From positions 1,364,001-1,428,000 of the forward strand of contig NZ_AP019721.1 in the NCBI RefSeq assembly GCF_006742205.1: a DNA stretch of 64,000 nucleotides, given 5' to 3'. Positions 37,115 to 48,009 of the stretch are shown here, in pieces. The notes under the pieces were generated by a model. That model was not told the DNA's origin and searched no databases. It saw only the letters and a program-made list of their open reading frames with translations. A program made the position numbers and the translations under genes. Position 1 is the stretch's first letter; every line of letters begins with the position of its first letter. The DNA comes from Staphylococcus epidermidis. Its GTDB lineage: Bacteria > Bacillota > Bacilli > Staphylococcales > Staphylococcaceae.

Positions 37115-37375
37115 ATGGAGATTATAGCAATTTCAGAAACACCTAATCATAATACAATGAAAGTTTCGTTGAGTGAACCACGTCAAGATAACTCATCTAC
37201 AACATATACTGCCGCTCAAGAAGGTCAACCTGAATTTATTAATCGATTATTTGAAATAGAAGGTGTTAAATCAATATTCTATGTTTTGGATTTTATATCA
37301 ATTGATAAAGAAGATAACGCTAACTGGAATGAATTATTACCACAAATTGAAAACACGTTCGCTAAAAGCAATTAA
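37115..37375 (+). CDS. NifU N-terminal (Nfu_N/PF08712) domain protein
   Basis: The 86-aa product corresponds to the N-terminal domain found in Nfu-type iron-sulfur scaffolds. Typical features are KVSLSEP near the N-terminus and FINRLFEIEGVKSIFYVLDFISIDK in the middle (quoted in part: LFEIEGVKSIF, LDFISIDK). It lacks the C-terminal CxxC domain of true Nfu proteins, so it cannot carry a cluster in the usual way. An AGGAGG site lies 7 nt before the ATG. It lies between a zinc-finger gene and the bacilliredoxin gene brxA. The role may be linked to iron-sulfur or thiol homeostasis, which is inferred from family and context. Confidence 0.85.
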   Translation: MEIIAISETPNHNTMKVSLSEPRQDNSSTTYTAAQEGQPEFINRLFEIEGVKSIFYVLDFISIDKEDNANWNELLPQIENTFAKSN

Positions 37376-37423
37376 TTTTCTATATAGTACAATTAGAAAC
37401 AATTATTAGTAGAGGAGCATTTT

Positions 37424-37864
37424 ATGATGAATGGATACGAAGCTTATATGAAAGAACTTGCACAACAAATGAGAGCTGAATTAACAGACAATGGATTCAC
37501 AAGTCTTGAAACGAGTGATGACGTCAATCAGTATATGCAAAATATAGATAATGATGATACAACATTTGTTGTAATCAACTCAACATGCGGTTGTGCTGCA
37601 GGATTAGCACGTCCAGCAGCTGTTGCAGTTGCAGAGCAAAATGAAGTAAAACCAGATCATAAAGTAACTGTATTTGCTGGTCAAGATAAAGAAGCAACAC
37701 AAACAATGAGAGATTACATCCAACAAGTTCCTTCAAGTCCCTCATACGCATTATTTAAAGGTCAACATTTAGTTCATTTTATACCTCGCGAACATATTGA
37801 AGGGCGCGACATCAATGATATAGCTATGGATTTAAAAGATGCTTTTGATGATAATTGTCAATAA
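37424..37864 (+). CDS. brxA: Bacilliredoxin BrxA (YphP/YqiW family)
   Basis: The 146-aa product has the family active site CGC in [15 protein letters not shown] (about residues 52-54). Bacilliredoxins remove bacillithiol from S-bacillithiolated proteins after oxidative or hypochlorite stress, with the first Cys attacking the mixed disulfide. The thioredoxin-like fold is consistent with the [10 protein letters not shown] and SPSYALFKG segments. I choose the first ATG of ATGATG, 8 nt after AGAGGAGC. Its position upstream of thyA matches the staphylococcal BrxA paralogue rather than BrxB; that assignment rests on remembered synteny. A terminator follows at 37932. Confidence 0.9.
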   Translation: MMNGYEAYMKELAQQMRAELTDNGFTSLETSDDVNQYMQNIDNDDTTFVVINSTCGCAAGLARPAAVAVAEQNEVKPDHKVTVFAGQDKEATQTMRDYIQQVPSSPSYALFKGQHLVHFIPREHIEGRDINDIAMDLKDAFDDNCQ

Positions 37865-37931
37865 ACTTAATATTGTCTAATAAGATAGCTATGTCAAAGA
37901 ATCACTAAAAGTAATATCATTCACAAGAGTG

Positions 37932-37967
37932 GGACAGTCGATTCAACATGAATCCTGTCCTATTTTT
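37932..37967 (+). terminator. Intrinsic terminator after brxA
   Basis: GGACAG (37932-37937) pairs with CTGTCC (37955-37960) and an inner GATTC/GAATC stem closes an AACAT loop. The tail is TATTTTTTA. The GTGGGACAG arm is typical of staphylococcal intergenic terminators. Confidence 0.85.
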
Positions 37968-38075
37968 TATTTTCAATTACAATCATACTTATATTAAATA
38001 TAGTTGTTCTTTAACTAATTCTATTTGATTATTTTCTCTACCAACGATTACGTAAAAAATTGAGGTGCATCATTC

Positions 38076-39125
38076 ATGTTTTTAGCTTGGAATGAAATAA
38101 AAAGAAATAAAATTAAATTCAGTTTAGTCATTGGCATATTAGTACTTATAAGTTATTTATTATTCCTACTGTCAGGACTTGCAAACGGCCTTATTAAAAT
38201 GAATACTGAAGGTATAGAAAAGTGGAATGCAGACGCTATCATATTAAAAAAAGAAGCTAATCAAACCGTAGAGCAATCCTTATTCAATATATCCAAAGTA
38301 CAAAATACTTATGAAAAATCAACCACATTAAAACAACAAGGAGTTATTATCTCAAACCATCATCGGGAAGAAAACGCGTTACTTTTTGGCGTTACACACA
38401 AATCATTTTTAATTCCGCCTATAATTAAAGGTCATCAAGTTGAAAGTTCAAATGAAATAGTCATTGATCAAACATTAGCTGATAAGGGGTTCAAAATAGG
38501 TGACATCTTATCTTTATCTCAATCAGACGAAAAGCTAAAAGTGGTAGGTATTGTAGAAAGTGCTAAATATAATGCTTCACCCGTGCTATTCTCTAATAAT
38601 CAAACCATTGAGAAACTTAATCCCAAATTATCAAAAGATAAAACAAATGCTATAGTAATCAAAGACTCAAATTGGAAAAATCATAAACTTAACAAAGATT
38701 TAGAAAGCATTTCAATATCGCAGTTTATTAAAAATCTTCCTGGCTATAAAGCTCAAAATTTAACTTTGAACTTTATGATCGTTTTCTTATTTATAATTTC
38801 AGCAACAGTAATTGGCGTATTCTTATATGTTATAACACTCCAAAAAACACACTTATTTGGTGTACTTAAAGCACAAGGCTTTACCAACTGCTATTTAGCA
38901 AAAATGGTTTTTGCTCAAACTTTCATATTATCTTTAATTGGAACAATCATAGGATTTCTCTTAACACTATTAACAGGTACATTTTTACCGCCTGTCGTTC
39001 CAATTCATTTTAATTTATTAACGATGTTGATATATGGAATTGTTCTTATCATTATTTCTTTATTAGGCAGTCTATTTTCTGTGTTGTCTATAATAAAAAT
39101 AAATCCACTTAAAGCAATTGGATAG
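38076..39125 (+). CDS. FtsX-like ABC transporter permease
   Basis: The 349-aa product has one N-terminal membrane helix (about residues 14-38), a large extracytoplasmic domain (about 40-225), and three C-terminal helices. This is the MacB/FtsX/LolE topology. The extracytoplasmic part has the MacB-PCD style VIDQTLADKGFKIGD and VVGIVES strings. It pairs with the ATPase gene 15 nt downstream. Transporters of this type extrude peptides, haem, lipids or antibiotics, or act as mechanotransmitters, rather than importing nutrients. HrtB (haem) is one relative, but the N-terminus differs from what I recall of S. aureus HrtB, so no substrate is assigned. Confidence 0.85.
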   Translation: MFLAWNEIKRNKIKFSLVIGILVLISYLLFLLSGLANGLIKMNTEGIEKWNADAIILKKEANQTVEQSLFNISKVQNTYEKSTTLKQQGVIISNHHREENALLFGVTHKSFLIPPIIKGHQVESSNEIVIDQTLADKGFKIGDILSLSQSDEKLKVVGIVESAKYNASPVLFSNNQTIEKLNPKLSKDKTNAIVIKDSNWKNHKLNKDLESISISQFIKNLPGYKAQNLTLNFMIVFLFIISATVIGVFLYVITLQKTHLFGVLKAQGFTNCYLAKMVFAQTFILSLIGTIIGFLLTLLTGTFLPPVVPIHFNLLTMLIYGIVLIIISLLGSLFSVLSIIKINPLKAIG

Positions 39126-39140
39126 AAAGGAATCATAAAC

Positions 39141-39803
39141 ATGTTAGAGTTCAAACAAGTGAGCAAATCTTTCAGAGATGGCAATCAAATGATTCAGGCA
39201 GTAAAACCTACCGATTTAAAAATAATTCAGGGGGAACTGATTGCTATCGTGGGACCCTCAGGTTCAGGGAAAAGTACATTTTTAACTATGGCTGGCGCCT
39301 TACAAAGACCTACGTCAGGAAATATTTACATCAATAACAAAAATATATCAATATTATCTGAAAAACAGTTATCTCAAATAAGAATTAACGAAATAGGTTT
39401 TATATTACAATCGACGAATCTCGTGCCTTTTTTAACAATCGAACAACAATTCAAACTTCTTGGTAAATATAAAAAAGATACATTAAGTGAAGATGAATAC
39501 CAAAAGTTGGTTAAACAGCTAAATTTATCGGATATTACCAATCAATTACCAAATCAAATATCTGGCGGTCAAAAACAGCGCGTGGCAATAGCTAAAGCTA
39601 TTTACACAAATCCATCAATCATACTAGCAGATGAACCTACCGCTTCACTAGATACGAATAATGCAATGGCTGTAATGAAAATACTTCAAAAACAAACGAA
39701 AGAAAGAAATAAAACATGTGTGATTGTTACTCATGATGAACGTTTAACTCATTTTTGTGATAAAACATATTTCATGGAGGATGGAGTTCTTTCACTCCAA
39801 TAG
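39141..39803 (+). CDS. ABC transporter ATPase (MacB/LolD-type)
   Basis: The 220-aa ATPase has Walker A GPSGSGKST (near residue 38), the Q-loop LQSTNLVPFLT, the ABC signature ISGGQKQRVAIAKA, Walker B IILADEPTASLD and the switch His in VTHDE. Its length and short C-terminus fit the MacB/LolD/HrtA group that pairs with FtsX-like permeases. It lies 15 nt after the permease gene, with GAAAGGAA as the ribosome site. Together they form a two-gene export system of unknown substrate, ended by the terminator at 39847. Confidence 0.9.
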   Translation: MLEFKQVSKSFRDGNQMIQAVKPTDLKIIQGELIAIVGPSGSGKSTFLTMAGALQRPTSGNIYINNKNISILSEKQLSQIRINEIGFILQSTNLVPFLTIEQQFKLLGKYKKDTLSEDEYQKLVKQLNLSDITNQLPNQISGGQKQRVAIAKAIYTNPSIILADEPTASLDTNNAMAVMKILQKQTKERNKTCVIVTHDERLTHFCDKTYFMEDGVLSLQ

Positions 39804-39846
39804 AAATAAAACATTCACAATTACTTGCATTTCATATTTGAAAATC

Positions 39847-39879
39847 CCGAGTCAACATTTGTTGTGACTCGGTTTTTTT
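39847..39879 (+). terminator. Intrinsic terminator after the FtsX-type ABC operon
   Basis: CCGAGTCA (39847-39854) pairs with TGACTCGG (39865-39872), followed by a run of seven T. Confidence 0.92.
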
Positions 39880-41600
<1,721 letters not shown>

Positions 41601-41609
41601 GAGGCAATT

Positions 41610-42458
41610 ATGGCTAAACAAATTATCGTCACAGATTCAACCTCTGATTTATCACATGAATATTTAAAACAACATAACATTCATGTTATACCATTAAGCC
41701 TGACAATCGACGGGAAATCTTACACTGATCAAGTTGATATCTCTTCAAGTGAGTATATCGATCATATTGAAAATGATGCAGACGTCAAAACAAGTCAACC
41801 ACCTATTGGTCGATTTATTGAAACATATGAGCAATTAGCTCAAGATGACGTTGAAATTATAAGTATTCATCTTTCGTCAGGCTTAAGTGGTACTTATAAT
41901 ACTGCTGTTCAAGCGAGCCATATGGTAGATGGCAATATCACAGTGATTGATTCTAAATCTATTTCGTTTGGGTTAGGTTATCAAATTAAGCAAATTGTTG
42001 AATTAATAAGTCAAGGTACATCAACAGAAGAAATAGTGAAGGAAATGACACAGTTACGTGATAACTTGCAACTGTTTGTGGTTATCGGTCAGCTTAATCA
42101 ACTCATTAAAGGTGGAAGGATAAGTAAAACAAAAGGTTTAATTGGAAACATTATGAAAATTAAGCCAATCGGAACTTTAAGAGATGGTAAACTTGAACTA
42201 GTGCATAATTCTAGAACTCAAAACTCTAGTGTGCAATATTTAAAAAAAGAAATTACAGATTTTGTTAAAGATCATAAAATTAAATCAATAGGTATTGCTC
42301 ACGCCAACGTTAAAGATTTCGTTGATAAAATCATAAAATCATTTACAGAGTCATTTGATTTTAGCCAATTTGATATTAATGTAACAACTCCAGTGATTTC
42401 TACACACACTGGACAAGGTGCAATTGGACTTGTGGTATTGAGAGATACGTTGAACTAA
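41610..42458 (+). CDS. fakB2: DegV-family fatty-acid-binding protein FakB2
   Basis: The 282-aa DegV fold protein has the DSTSDL signature at the N-terminus, SQPP near residue 62, [10 protein letters not shown] near residue 91 and the [13 protein letters not shown] segment. DegV proteins bind a fatty acid and present it to the kinase FakA, which makes acyl-phosphate for phospholipid synthesis. The location directly downstream of dfrA matches FakB2 of S. aureus, the paralogue that prefers unsaturated acids such as oleate. The paralogue assignment rests on remembered synteny. It follows dfrA after 9 nt with an AGGAGG site. Confidence 0.88.
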   Translation: MAKQIIVTDSTSDLSHEYLKQHNIHVIPLSLTIDGKSYTDQVDISSSEYIDHIENDADVKTSQPPIGRFIETYEQLAQDDVEIISIHLSSGLSGTYNTAVQASHMVDGNITVIDSKSISFGLGYQIKQIVELISQGTSTEEIVKEMTQLRDNLQLFVVIGQLNQLIKGGRISKTKGLIGNIMKIKPIGTLRDGKLELVHNSRTQNSSVQYLKKEITDFVKDHKIKSIGIAHANVKDFVDKIIKSFTESFDFSQFDINVTTPVISTHTGQGAIGLVVLRDTLN

Positions 42459-42560
42459 GTTGTCACAAAATCACATGAATGATTCTGAGTTAAATACTTT
42501 AAATTCCCGACAATATAGCGTAAATTTAAACAAACAGATAACTTAAGGAGGGAATATAAC

Positions 42561-43085
42561 ATGGCATATGCGACACTAGCTGGAGGTTGTTTTTGGTGCA
42601 TGGTTAAACCCTTCACCTCATATCCTGGAATAAAATCAGTCGTTTCCGGATATAGTGGAGGACATGTAGAAAATCCAACATACGAACAGGTATGCACAAA
42701 TCAAACAGGACATGTGGAAGCTGTACAAATTGAATATGACCCTAATATTACAACATTTGAAAATATCTTAGACGTTTACTTTAAAACATTTGACCCAACT
42801 GATGACGGAGGGCAGTTCTTTGATAGAGGTGAAAGCTATCAACCTGTCATTTTTTATCATGATGAGAATCAACTCAAAGCTGCCGAGTTAAAGAAACAAC
42901 AAATTGACGAAGAGGGTATCTTTAAAAAACCTGTTATCACACCGATAAAACCATATAAAAATTTCTATCCTGCAGAAGAATATCATCAAGATTACTACAA
43001 AAAGAATCCTACGCATTATGAACAATACCAACGTGGATCTGGTAGAAAAGCATTTATCGAATCACACTGGGGAGGCTCAAAATGA
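42561..43085 (+). CDS. msrA: Peptide-methionine (S)-S-oxide reductase MsrA
   Basis: The 174-aa enzyme reduces the S epimer of methionine sulfoxide. The catalytic Cys is C10 in LAGGCFWCM, with C13 also present. Family motifs [19 protein letters not shown] and AEEYHQDY follow. TAAGGAGGG lies 8 nt before the ATG. The stop codon overlaps the start of msrB by 4 nt (ATGA), so the two epimer-specific reductases are translationally coupled. Confidence 0.97.
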   Translation: MAYATLAGGCFWCMVKPFTSYPGIKSVVSGYSGGHVENPTYEQVCTNQTGHVEAVQIEYDPNITTFENILDVYFKTFDPTDDGGQFFDRGESYQPVIFYHDENQLKAAELKKQQIDEEGIFKKPVITPIKPYKNFYPAEEYHQDYYKKNPTHYEQYQRGSGRKAFIESHWGGSK

Positions 43086-43510
43086 TTAAAAAAAACAAAG
43101 AAGAACTGAATGACATGGAGTATCTAGTCACTCAAGAAAATGGTACTGAACCTCCGTTTCAAAACGAGTATTGGAATCACTTTGAAAAAGGAATTTACGT
43201 TGATAAATTGTCCGGCAAACCATTATTTACTTCAGAGGATAAATTTGAATCTAATTGCGGTTGGCCAAGTTTCTCCAAAGCATTAAATGATGATGAAATC
43301 GTAGAACTTGTTGATAAATCATTTGGTATGATTAGAACTGAAGTTCGATCAGAAAAAGCAAATAGTCACTTGGGGCATGTTTTTAATGACGGACCTAAAG
43401 AAAAAGGTGGTTTAAGATACTGTATTAACTCTGCTGCGATTCAGTTTATACCTTATGATAAACTAGAAGAGTTAGGATATGGAGATTTAATTAAACATTT
43501 TAAAAAATAG
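43082..43510 (+). CDS. msrB: Peptide-methionine (R)-S-oxide reductase MsrB
   Basis: The 142-aa enzyme reduces the R epimer. The catalytic Cys is in [12 protein letters not shown], and CGWPSF and [11 protein letters not shown] are present. The two CxxC pairs that hold structural zinc in many MsrB proteins are absent ([11 protein letters not shown] lacks Cys), so this is the zinc-free type. The start overlaps msrA by 4 nt. crr follows after 12 nt, so an msrA-msrB-crr-yozE transcript is likely. Confidence 0.96.
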   Translation: MIKKNKEELNDMEYLVTQENGTEPPFQNEYWNHFEKGIYVDKLSGKPLFTSEDKFESNCGWPSFSKALNDDEIVELVDKSFGMIRTEVRSEKANSHLGHVFNDGPKEKGGLRYCINSAAIQFIPYDKLEELGYGDLIKHFKK

Positions 43511-43522
43511 GAGTGCATTTAC

Positions 43523-44023
43523 ATGTTTAAAAAGTTATTTGGAAAAGCTAAAGAAGTTGACAAAAACATTAAAATCTACGCACCTTTGACAGGTGAGTAT
43601 GTCAAAATTGAAGATATTCCTGATCCAGTGTTTGCGCAAAAAATGATGGGAGAAGGCTTTGGTATTAATCCTACAGAGGGTGAAGTTGTTTCACCGATTG
43701 AAGGCAAAGTCGATAATGTTTTTCCAACGAAACATGCCGTAGGGTTAAAAGCCGAAAATGGATTAGAGTTATTAGTTCATATCGGATTAGATACCGTTCA
43801 ATTGGATGGAAAAGGGTTTGAAGTACTTGTTGAAAGTGGAGATGACATTAAAATAGGTGACCCACTTATACGTTTTGACTTAGAATATATTAATAATAAT
43901 GCAAAATCTATTATTTCTCCTATTATTATTACAAACTCTGATCAAACTGAATCAATTCATATTGAAGACGTACAAGCAGTAGTTAAAGGGGAAACACAAG
44001 TTATTGATGTGACAGTAAGCTAA
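43523..44023 (+). CDS. crr: PTS glucose-type EIIA component (Crr)
   Basis: The 166-aa protein is a stand-alone glucose-class EIIA. The phosphorylated His lies in [10 protein letters not shown], and the second active-site His is in TKHAVGLK. Family motifs include [19 protein letters not shown] and MGEGFGINP. It receives phosphate from HPr and passes it to EIIB domains of sugar permeases lacking their own EIIA. It follows msrB closely and overlaps the next gene by 1 nt (TAATG). Confidence 0.96.
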   Translation: MFKKLFGKAKEVDKNIKIYAPLTGEYVKIEDIPDPVFAQKMMGEGFGINPTEGEVVSPIEGKVDNVFPTKHAVGLKAENGLELLVHIGLDTVQLDGKGFEVLVESGDDIKIGDPLIRFDLEYINNNAKSIISPIIITNSDQTESIHIEDVQAVVKGETQVIDVTVS

Positions 44024-44247
44024 TGGTTAAGAATTATTCATTTTATCAATTTATTATGACCGTGCGCGGAAGAAAAGACGATAAAGGTGTTTTTGCTGAG
44101 CAAATTTTTGAAGACCTTGCCTTTCCAAAACACGAAGATGATTTTAATACATTATCTGAATATATTGAGACACATAGCGAATTCACCCTACCAATGTCTG
44201 TATTTGATGACTTATATGATGACTATACAGAATGGTTGAAGTTTTAA
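44023..44247 (+). CDS. YozE-like UPF0346 protein
   Basis: The 74-aa protein has the UPF0346/YozE pattern: [13 protein letters not shown] near the N-terminus, [18 protein letters not shown] in the middle and a [10 protein letters not shown] end. The family forms a small SAM-like helical fold of unknown function. Its ATG shares one base with the crr stop, so it is translationally coupled to crr. A hairpin follows at 44277. Confidence 0.93.
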   Translation: MVKNYSFYQFIMTVRGRKDDKGVFAEQIFEDLAFPKHEDDFNTLSEYIETHSEFTLPMSVFDDLYDDYTEWLKF

Positions 44248-44276
44248 ATTCTTTTCATTAATAAATATTGATAGAG

Positions 44277-44308
44277 CCTGGGACACGACTCAATGTCTCA
44301 GGTGTTTT
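44277..44308 (+). terminator. Probable terminator after yozE
   Basis: CCTGGGACA (44277-44285) pairs with TGTCTCAGG (44294-44302), with one G-T wobble, and is followed by TGTTTT. The T tail is short. The arm belongs to the recurrent GCCTGRGAC family in this window. Confidence 0.7.
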
Positions 44309-44591
44309 AATGTAAAGGGATTCAAACTGTACACTTTTTAATTATAACTTCTGCTAGATGCACACAAAATAATTACGCTGTTTTCTCAATGAAACATTCG
44401 TTTAATATATTAATTTTTTGCATGTACTACTCAAGCCTCATGCGATTTTCACTTACATACATCATAATTAAAAATATTCGAATACATACAGAATGAACAT
44501 TCCTAAATAACTTGTTAATGATTAAGTTTGAATATAATCTATGAATTTATATTTTGTATAACTCAATATGAACGTATAAGGATGTGATACC
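44309..44591 (+). promoter_or_regulatory. ctpA: ctpA upstream region with likely promoter
   Basis: No gene is seen in this AT-rich gap. TATAAT at 44533-44538 is a good -10. TTGTTA at 44512-44517 is 15 nt upstream, a short spacer; ACTTGT gives 17 nt. AAGGATG near 44579 is the ribosome site for ctpA. Confidence 0.45.
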
Positions 44592-46067
44592 ATGAATGAT
44601 CATCAAAAAAATCATGCAACATCTCAAGATGATAACACAAAGTCAACACCATCTAAGAATAGCAAGCATATAAAAATTAAATTATGGCATTTCATACTCG
44701 TTATTTTGGGTATTATTCTTTTAACATCCATCATTACTGTAGTATCAACAATTTTAATTAGCCATCAAAAAAGTGGTTTAAATAAAGAACAACGTGCAAA
44801 TTTAAAAAAAATTGAATATGTCTATCAAACACTTAATAAAGATTATTACAAAAAGCAAAGTTCTGATAAATTAACTCAATCTGCCATAGATGGTATGGTT
44901 AAAGAACTTAAAGATCCATATTCAGAATATATGACTGCTGAAGAAACAAAACAATTTAATGAAGGTGTATCAGGTGATTTCGTTGGCATAGGTGCTGAAA
45001 TGCAAAAGAAAAATGAACAGATAAGTGTTACTAGTCCAATGAAGGATTCACCAGCAGAAAAAGCTGGTATTCAACCTAAAGATATCGTCACACAAGTGAA
45101 TCATCATTCGGTAGTCGGTAAACCACTTGATCAAGTTGTTAAAATGGTCCGCGGTAAAAAAGGAACATATGTTACTTTAACTATAAAACGTGGTTCGCAA
45201 GAAAAGGATATTAAGATTAAACGCGATACCATTCACGTTAAGAGTGTAGAGTATGAGAAGAAAGGCAATGTAGGCGTACTAACAATCAATAAATTCCAAA
45301 GCAATACTTCTGGTGAACTCAAATCTGCAATCATCAAAGCGCATAAGCAAGGCATCCGTCATATCATTTTAGATTTGAGAAATAATCCGGGGGGGTTATT
45401 AGATGAGGCAGTCAAGATGGCTAACATCTTTATTGATAAGGGAAATACTGTCGTTCAATTAGAAAAAGGTAAGGATAAGGAAGAATTAAAAACTTCTAAT
45501 CAAGCACTAAAACAAGCAAAAGATATGAAAGTATCCATCTTAGTTAATGAGGGATCAGCTAGTGCTTCAGAAGTGTTTACAGGTGCTATGAAAGACTATC
45601 ATAAAGCTAAAGTTTACGGTTCTAAAACATTTGGTAAAGGTATCGTTCAGACCACTCGTGAATTTAGTGATGGTTCATTAATTAAATATACAGAGATGAA
45701 ATGGCTAACGCCTGATGGCCATTATATTCATGGTAAAGGAATTAGACCAGATGTTAGTATCTCAACACCAAAATACCAATCACTCAATGTCATTCCAGAT
45801 AACAAAACTTATCATCAAGGTGAAAAAGATAAAAATGTTAAAACGATGAAAATAGGTCTAAAAGCTTTAGGTTATCCAATTGATAACGAAACAAACATAT
45901 TTGACGAACAATTAGAATCTGCTATTAAAACATTTCAACAAGACAATAATTTAAAAGTTAATGGCAATTTTGATAAAAAAACAAATGATAAATTTACTGA
46001 AAAACTAGTTGAAAAAGCGAATAAAAAAGATACTGTTTTAAACGATTTACTAAACAAACTAAAATAA
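44592..46067 (+). CDS. ctpA: Carboxyl-terminal processing protease CtpA (S41)
   Basis: The 491-aa protein has a single N-terminal membrane anchor (about residues 32-55), a PDZ domain (about 125-205), the S41 protease domain and a C-terminal peptidoglycan-binding domain (about 415-475). The catalytic Ser is in NEGSASASEVF and the catalytic Lys in SKTFGKGIVQT. LDLRNNPGGLLDEAV is the family core. It acts outside the membrane, probably at the cell wall, degrading or trimming envelope proteins. It is preceded by its own promoter region and followed by a strong hairpin, so it is probably monocistronic. Confidence 0.95.
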   Translation: MNDHQKNHATSQDDNTKSTPSKNSKHIKIKLWHFILVILGIILLTSIITVVSTILISHQKSGLNKEQRANLKKIEYVYQTLNKDYYKKQSSDKLTQSAIDGMVKELKDPYSEYMTAEETKQFNEGVSGDFVGIGAEMQKKNEQISVTSPMKDSPAEKAGIQPKDIVTQVNHHSVVGKPLDQVVKMVRGKKGTYVTLTIKRGSQEKDIKIKRDTIHVKSVEYEKKGNVGVLTINKFQSNTSGELKSAIIKAHKQGIRHIILDLRNNPGGLLDEAVKMANIFIDKGNTVVQLEKGKDKEELKTSNQALKQAKDMKVSILVNEGSASASEVFTGAMKDYHKAKVYGSKTFGKGIVQTTREFSDGSLIKYTEMKWLTPDGHYIHGKGIRPDVSISTPKYQSLNVIPDNKTYHQGEKDKNVKTMKIGLKALGYPIDNETNIFDEQLESAIKTFQQDNNLKVNGNFDKKTNDKFTEKLVEKANKKDTVLNDLLNKLK

Positions 46068-46104
46068 ACTTGCGAGTAAATCGTTAAACAAAAATAATGT
46101 ATTC

Positions 46105-46138
46105 AACCCTTTAAGTGTAATTTCATACTTAAAGGGTT
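46105..46138 (+). terminator. Hairpin terminator after ctpA
   Basis: A perfect 12-bp inverted repeat (AACCCTTTAAGT / ACTTAAAGGGTT) with a 10-nt loop lies 37 nt after the ctpA stop codon. The following T content is low, so termination strength is uncertain. Confidence 0.6.
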
Positions 46139-46402
46139 GGATTCCTTAAATTTAATAACCATTCACGTTTGAATTAAGAGCCTGAGACATATAGTATATG
46201 TACAGGCTCTTAATCATATCTGATAATTCTGATTAGTTAGAAATACAACTTTAATAAAAAGTTATTCCTATTAAGGTATAATCCCAATCATTTCTTAACT
46301 TTTTCAGATTTTCGTTAATTGATTGAGTCTTAAAAGTATCAATATGATTTAAATTTATTGTTACCACTCGTTAAAATTCTAAAAAAGAGGTGTTTTAGTA
46401 AG
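46139..46402 (+). other. Intergenic stretch with a second strong hairpin and a -10 element
   Basis: AAGAGCCTG (46176-46184) pairs with CAGGCTCTT (46203-46211), and an inner ACATAT/ATATGT stem nearly fills the loop. No T run follows on either strand. A TATAAT at 46277-46282 could serve the acetyltransferase-murG genes, but no convincing -35 is seen. No gene is visible. Confidence 0.5.
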
Positions 46403-46906
46403 ATGATTAGATTAGCAACTAAAAATGATTTACTTAGTATTACTCAATTAGTCAAAGAGGCTAAACAGATTATGGAAGAATTCAACAACAACCAATGGGA
46501 TGATGAATATCCCGCGAAAGAGCATTTTGAAGAAGACATCGAAAATAAAACACTATATGTTTTAGACGTTGATCATACAATTTATGGTTTTATTGTTATC
46601 GACCAAAATCAATCGGAGTGGTATGATGACATTGATTGGCCTGTTAATCGAAATGGGGCATACGTTATTCACAGATTAGCTGGATCAAAACAATATAAAG
46701 GTGCTGCGACTGAACTTTTCCAATTTGCCATTGACTTAGCAAATGAACATGATATTCATGTCATTTTAACAGATACATTTGCCCTCAATAAACCTGCTCA
46801 AGGATTATTTGAAAAGTTTGGTTTTACTAAAGTTGATGAGATAGAGATAGATTATCATCCTTTTGATAGAGGGGCACCTTTTTATGCATATTATAAAAAC
46901 ATATAA
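46403..46906 (+). CDS. GNAT-family N-acetyltransferase
   Basis: From the ATG at 46403 (AAAGAGGTG about 10 nt upstream) the product is 167 aa. The frame is open upstream to 46358, but that would add an unlikely N-terminus before the usual MIRLATKNDL start. The GNAT fold is seen in the N-terminal A.KND.L strand-helix, VIHRLAGSKQYKGAATELFQFA (acetyl-CoA-binding region, with KGAA replacing the common GxG/A pattern) and LNKPAQGLFEKFGF. The substrate is unknown. murG follows after 17 nt, so it may be cotranscribed with cell-wall genes. Confidence 0.88.
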   Translation: MIRLATKNDLLSITQLVKEAKQIMEEFNNNQWDDEYPAKEHFEEDIENKTLYVLDVDHTIYGFIVIDQNQSEWYDDIDWPVNRNGAYVIHRLAGSKQYKGAATELFQFAIDLANEHDIHVILTDTFALNKPAQGLFEKFGFTKVDEIEIDYHPFDRGAPFYAYYKNI

Positions 46907-46923
46907 GAATAGAGGTTGTAATT

Positions 46924-47997
46924 ATGACAAAAATTGCATATACAGGTGGAGGAACAGTAGGACACGTTTCAGTGAATTTAAGTTTAATTCCTACTTCGAT
47001 TGAAAAAGGACACGAAGCATTTTATATTGGTTCAAAACATGGTATTGAAAGGGAAATGATAGAGTCACAACTCCCTGATATTCAATATTATCCAATATCA
47101 AGCGGTAAATTACGTCGTTATCTATCTTTTGAAAATGCAAAAGATGTCTTTAAAGTTTTGAAAGGAATTTTAGATGCACGTAAAATACTTAAAAAACAAA
47201 AACCAGACTTACTTTTTTCAAAAGGTGGTTTTGTTAGTGTTCCGGTAGTTATAGCCGCACGTTCTTTAAAAATTCCAACTATCATACACGAATCAGATTT
47301 AACTCCTGGATTAGCTAATAAAATTTCTTTAAAATTTGCTAAGAAAATATACACAACCTTTGAAGATACACTTACATATCTTCCAAAAGATAAAGCTGAT
47401 TTTGTTGGGGCTACTGTACGTGAGGACTTAAAACAAGGGAATAAAGAAAGAGGATATCAACTCACTGATTTTGATAAAAATAAAAAAGTGTTATTAGTCA
47501 TGGGAGGAAGTTTAGGTAGTAAAAAACTTAATAATATCATTCGTCAAAATATTGAGGCACTTCTCCATGATTATCAAATTATACACTTAACTGGAAAAGG
47601 ACTTGTTGATGACTCAATCAATAAAAAAGGGTATGTTCAATTTGAATTTGTTAAAGACGACTTAACTGATTTATTAGCAATCACTGATACTGTTGTAAGT
47701 CGTGCAGGTTCTAACGCAATTTATGAATTTTTATCGCTACGTATACCGATGTTACTCATCCCCTTAGGACTTGATCAATCAAGAGGAGATCAAATTGATA
47801 ATGCTAAAAACTTTGAATCTAAGGGTTATGGTCGTCATATTCCTGAAGATCAACTTACAGAAGTTAACTTATTGCAAGAATTAAATGATATTGAATTACA
47901 TCGTGAATCTATTATTAAACAAATGGAAACATATCAAGAGAGTTACACGAAAGAAGATTTATTTGATAAAATTATTCATGATGCATTAAACAAGTAG
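46924..47997 (+). CDS. murG: UDP-GlcNAc transferase MurG
   Basis: The 357-aa GT28 enzyme transfers GlcNAc from UDP-GlcNAc to lipid I, giving lipid II on the cytoplasmic face of the membrane. The N-terminal glycine-rich loop reads TGGGTVGHVSVN, the staphylococcal form of GGGTGGH. Other motifs are FSKGGFVSVPVVIAA, HESDLTPGLANK, MGGSLGSKKLN and SRAGSNAIYEFL, with the LGLDQSRGDQIDNA nucleotide-binding end. It is separated from the PAP2 phosphatase gene by 12 nt, which suggests a short envelope operon. Confidence 0.96.
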   Translation: MTKIAYTGGGTVGHVSVNLSLIPTSIEKGHEAFYIGSKHGIEREMIESQLPDIQYYPISSGKLRRYLSFENAKDVFKVLKGILDARKILKKQKPDLLFSKGGFVSVPVVIAARSLKIPTIIHESDLTPGLANKISLKFAKKIYTTFEDTLTYLPKDKADFVGATVREDLKQGNKERGYQLTDFDKNKKVLLVMGGSLGSKKLNNIIRQNIEALLHDYQIIHLTGKGLVDDSINKKGYVQFEFVKDDLTDLLAITDTVVSRAGSNAIYEFLSLRIPMLLIPLGLDQSRGDQIDNAKNFESKGYGRHIPEDQLTEVNLLQELNDIELHRESIIKQMETYQESYTKEDLFDKIIHDALNK

Positions 47998-48009
47998 GGG
48001 GCACCTATA

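Noticed and set aside
38076..39803. Assignment of the FtsX-type ABC pair as the haem exporter HrtAB
   Set aside because: The permease N-terminus does not match what I recall of HrtB, and no HssRS two-component genes are adjacent; the substrate is left open.
42455..42697. 80-codon minus-strand frame overlapping the start of msrA
   Set aside because: It is antisense to a well-supported msrA start and has no family features.
46300..46325. CodY-box-like string TTTTTCAGATTTTC upstream of the acetyltransferase gene
   Set aside because: About five mismatches from the 15-nt consensus, which is expected by chance in such AT-rich sequence.
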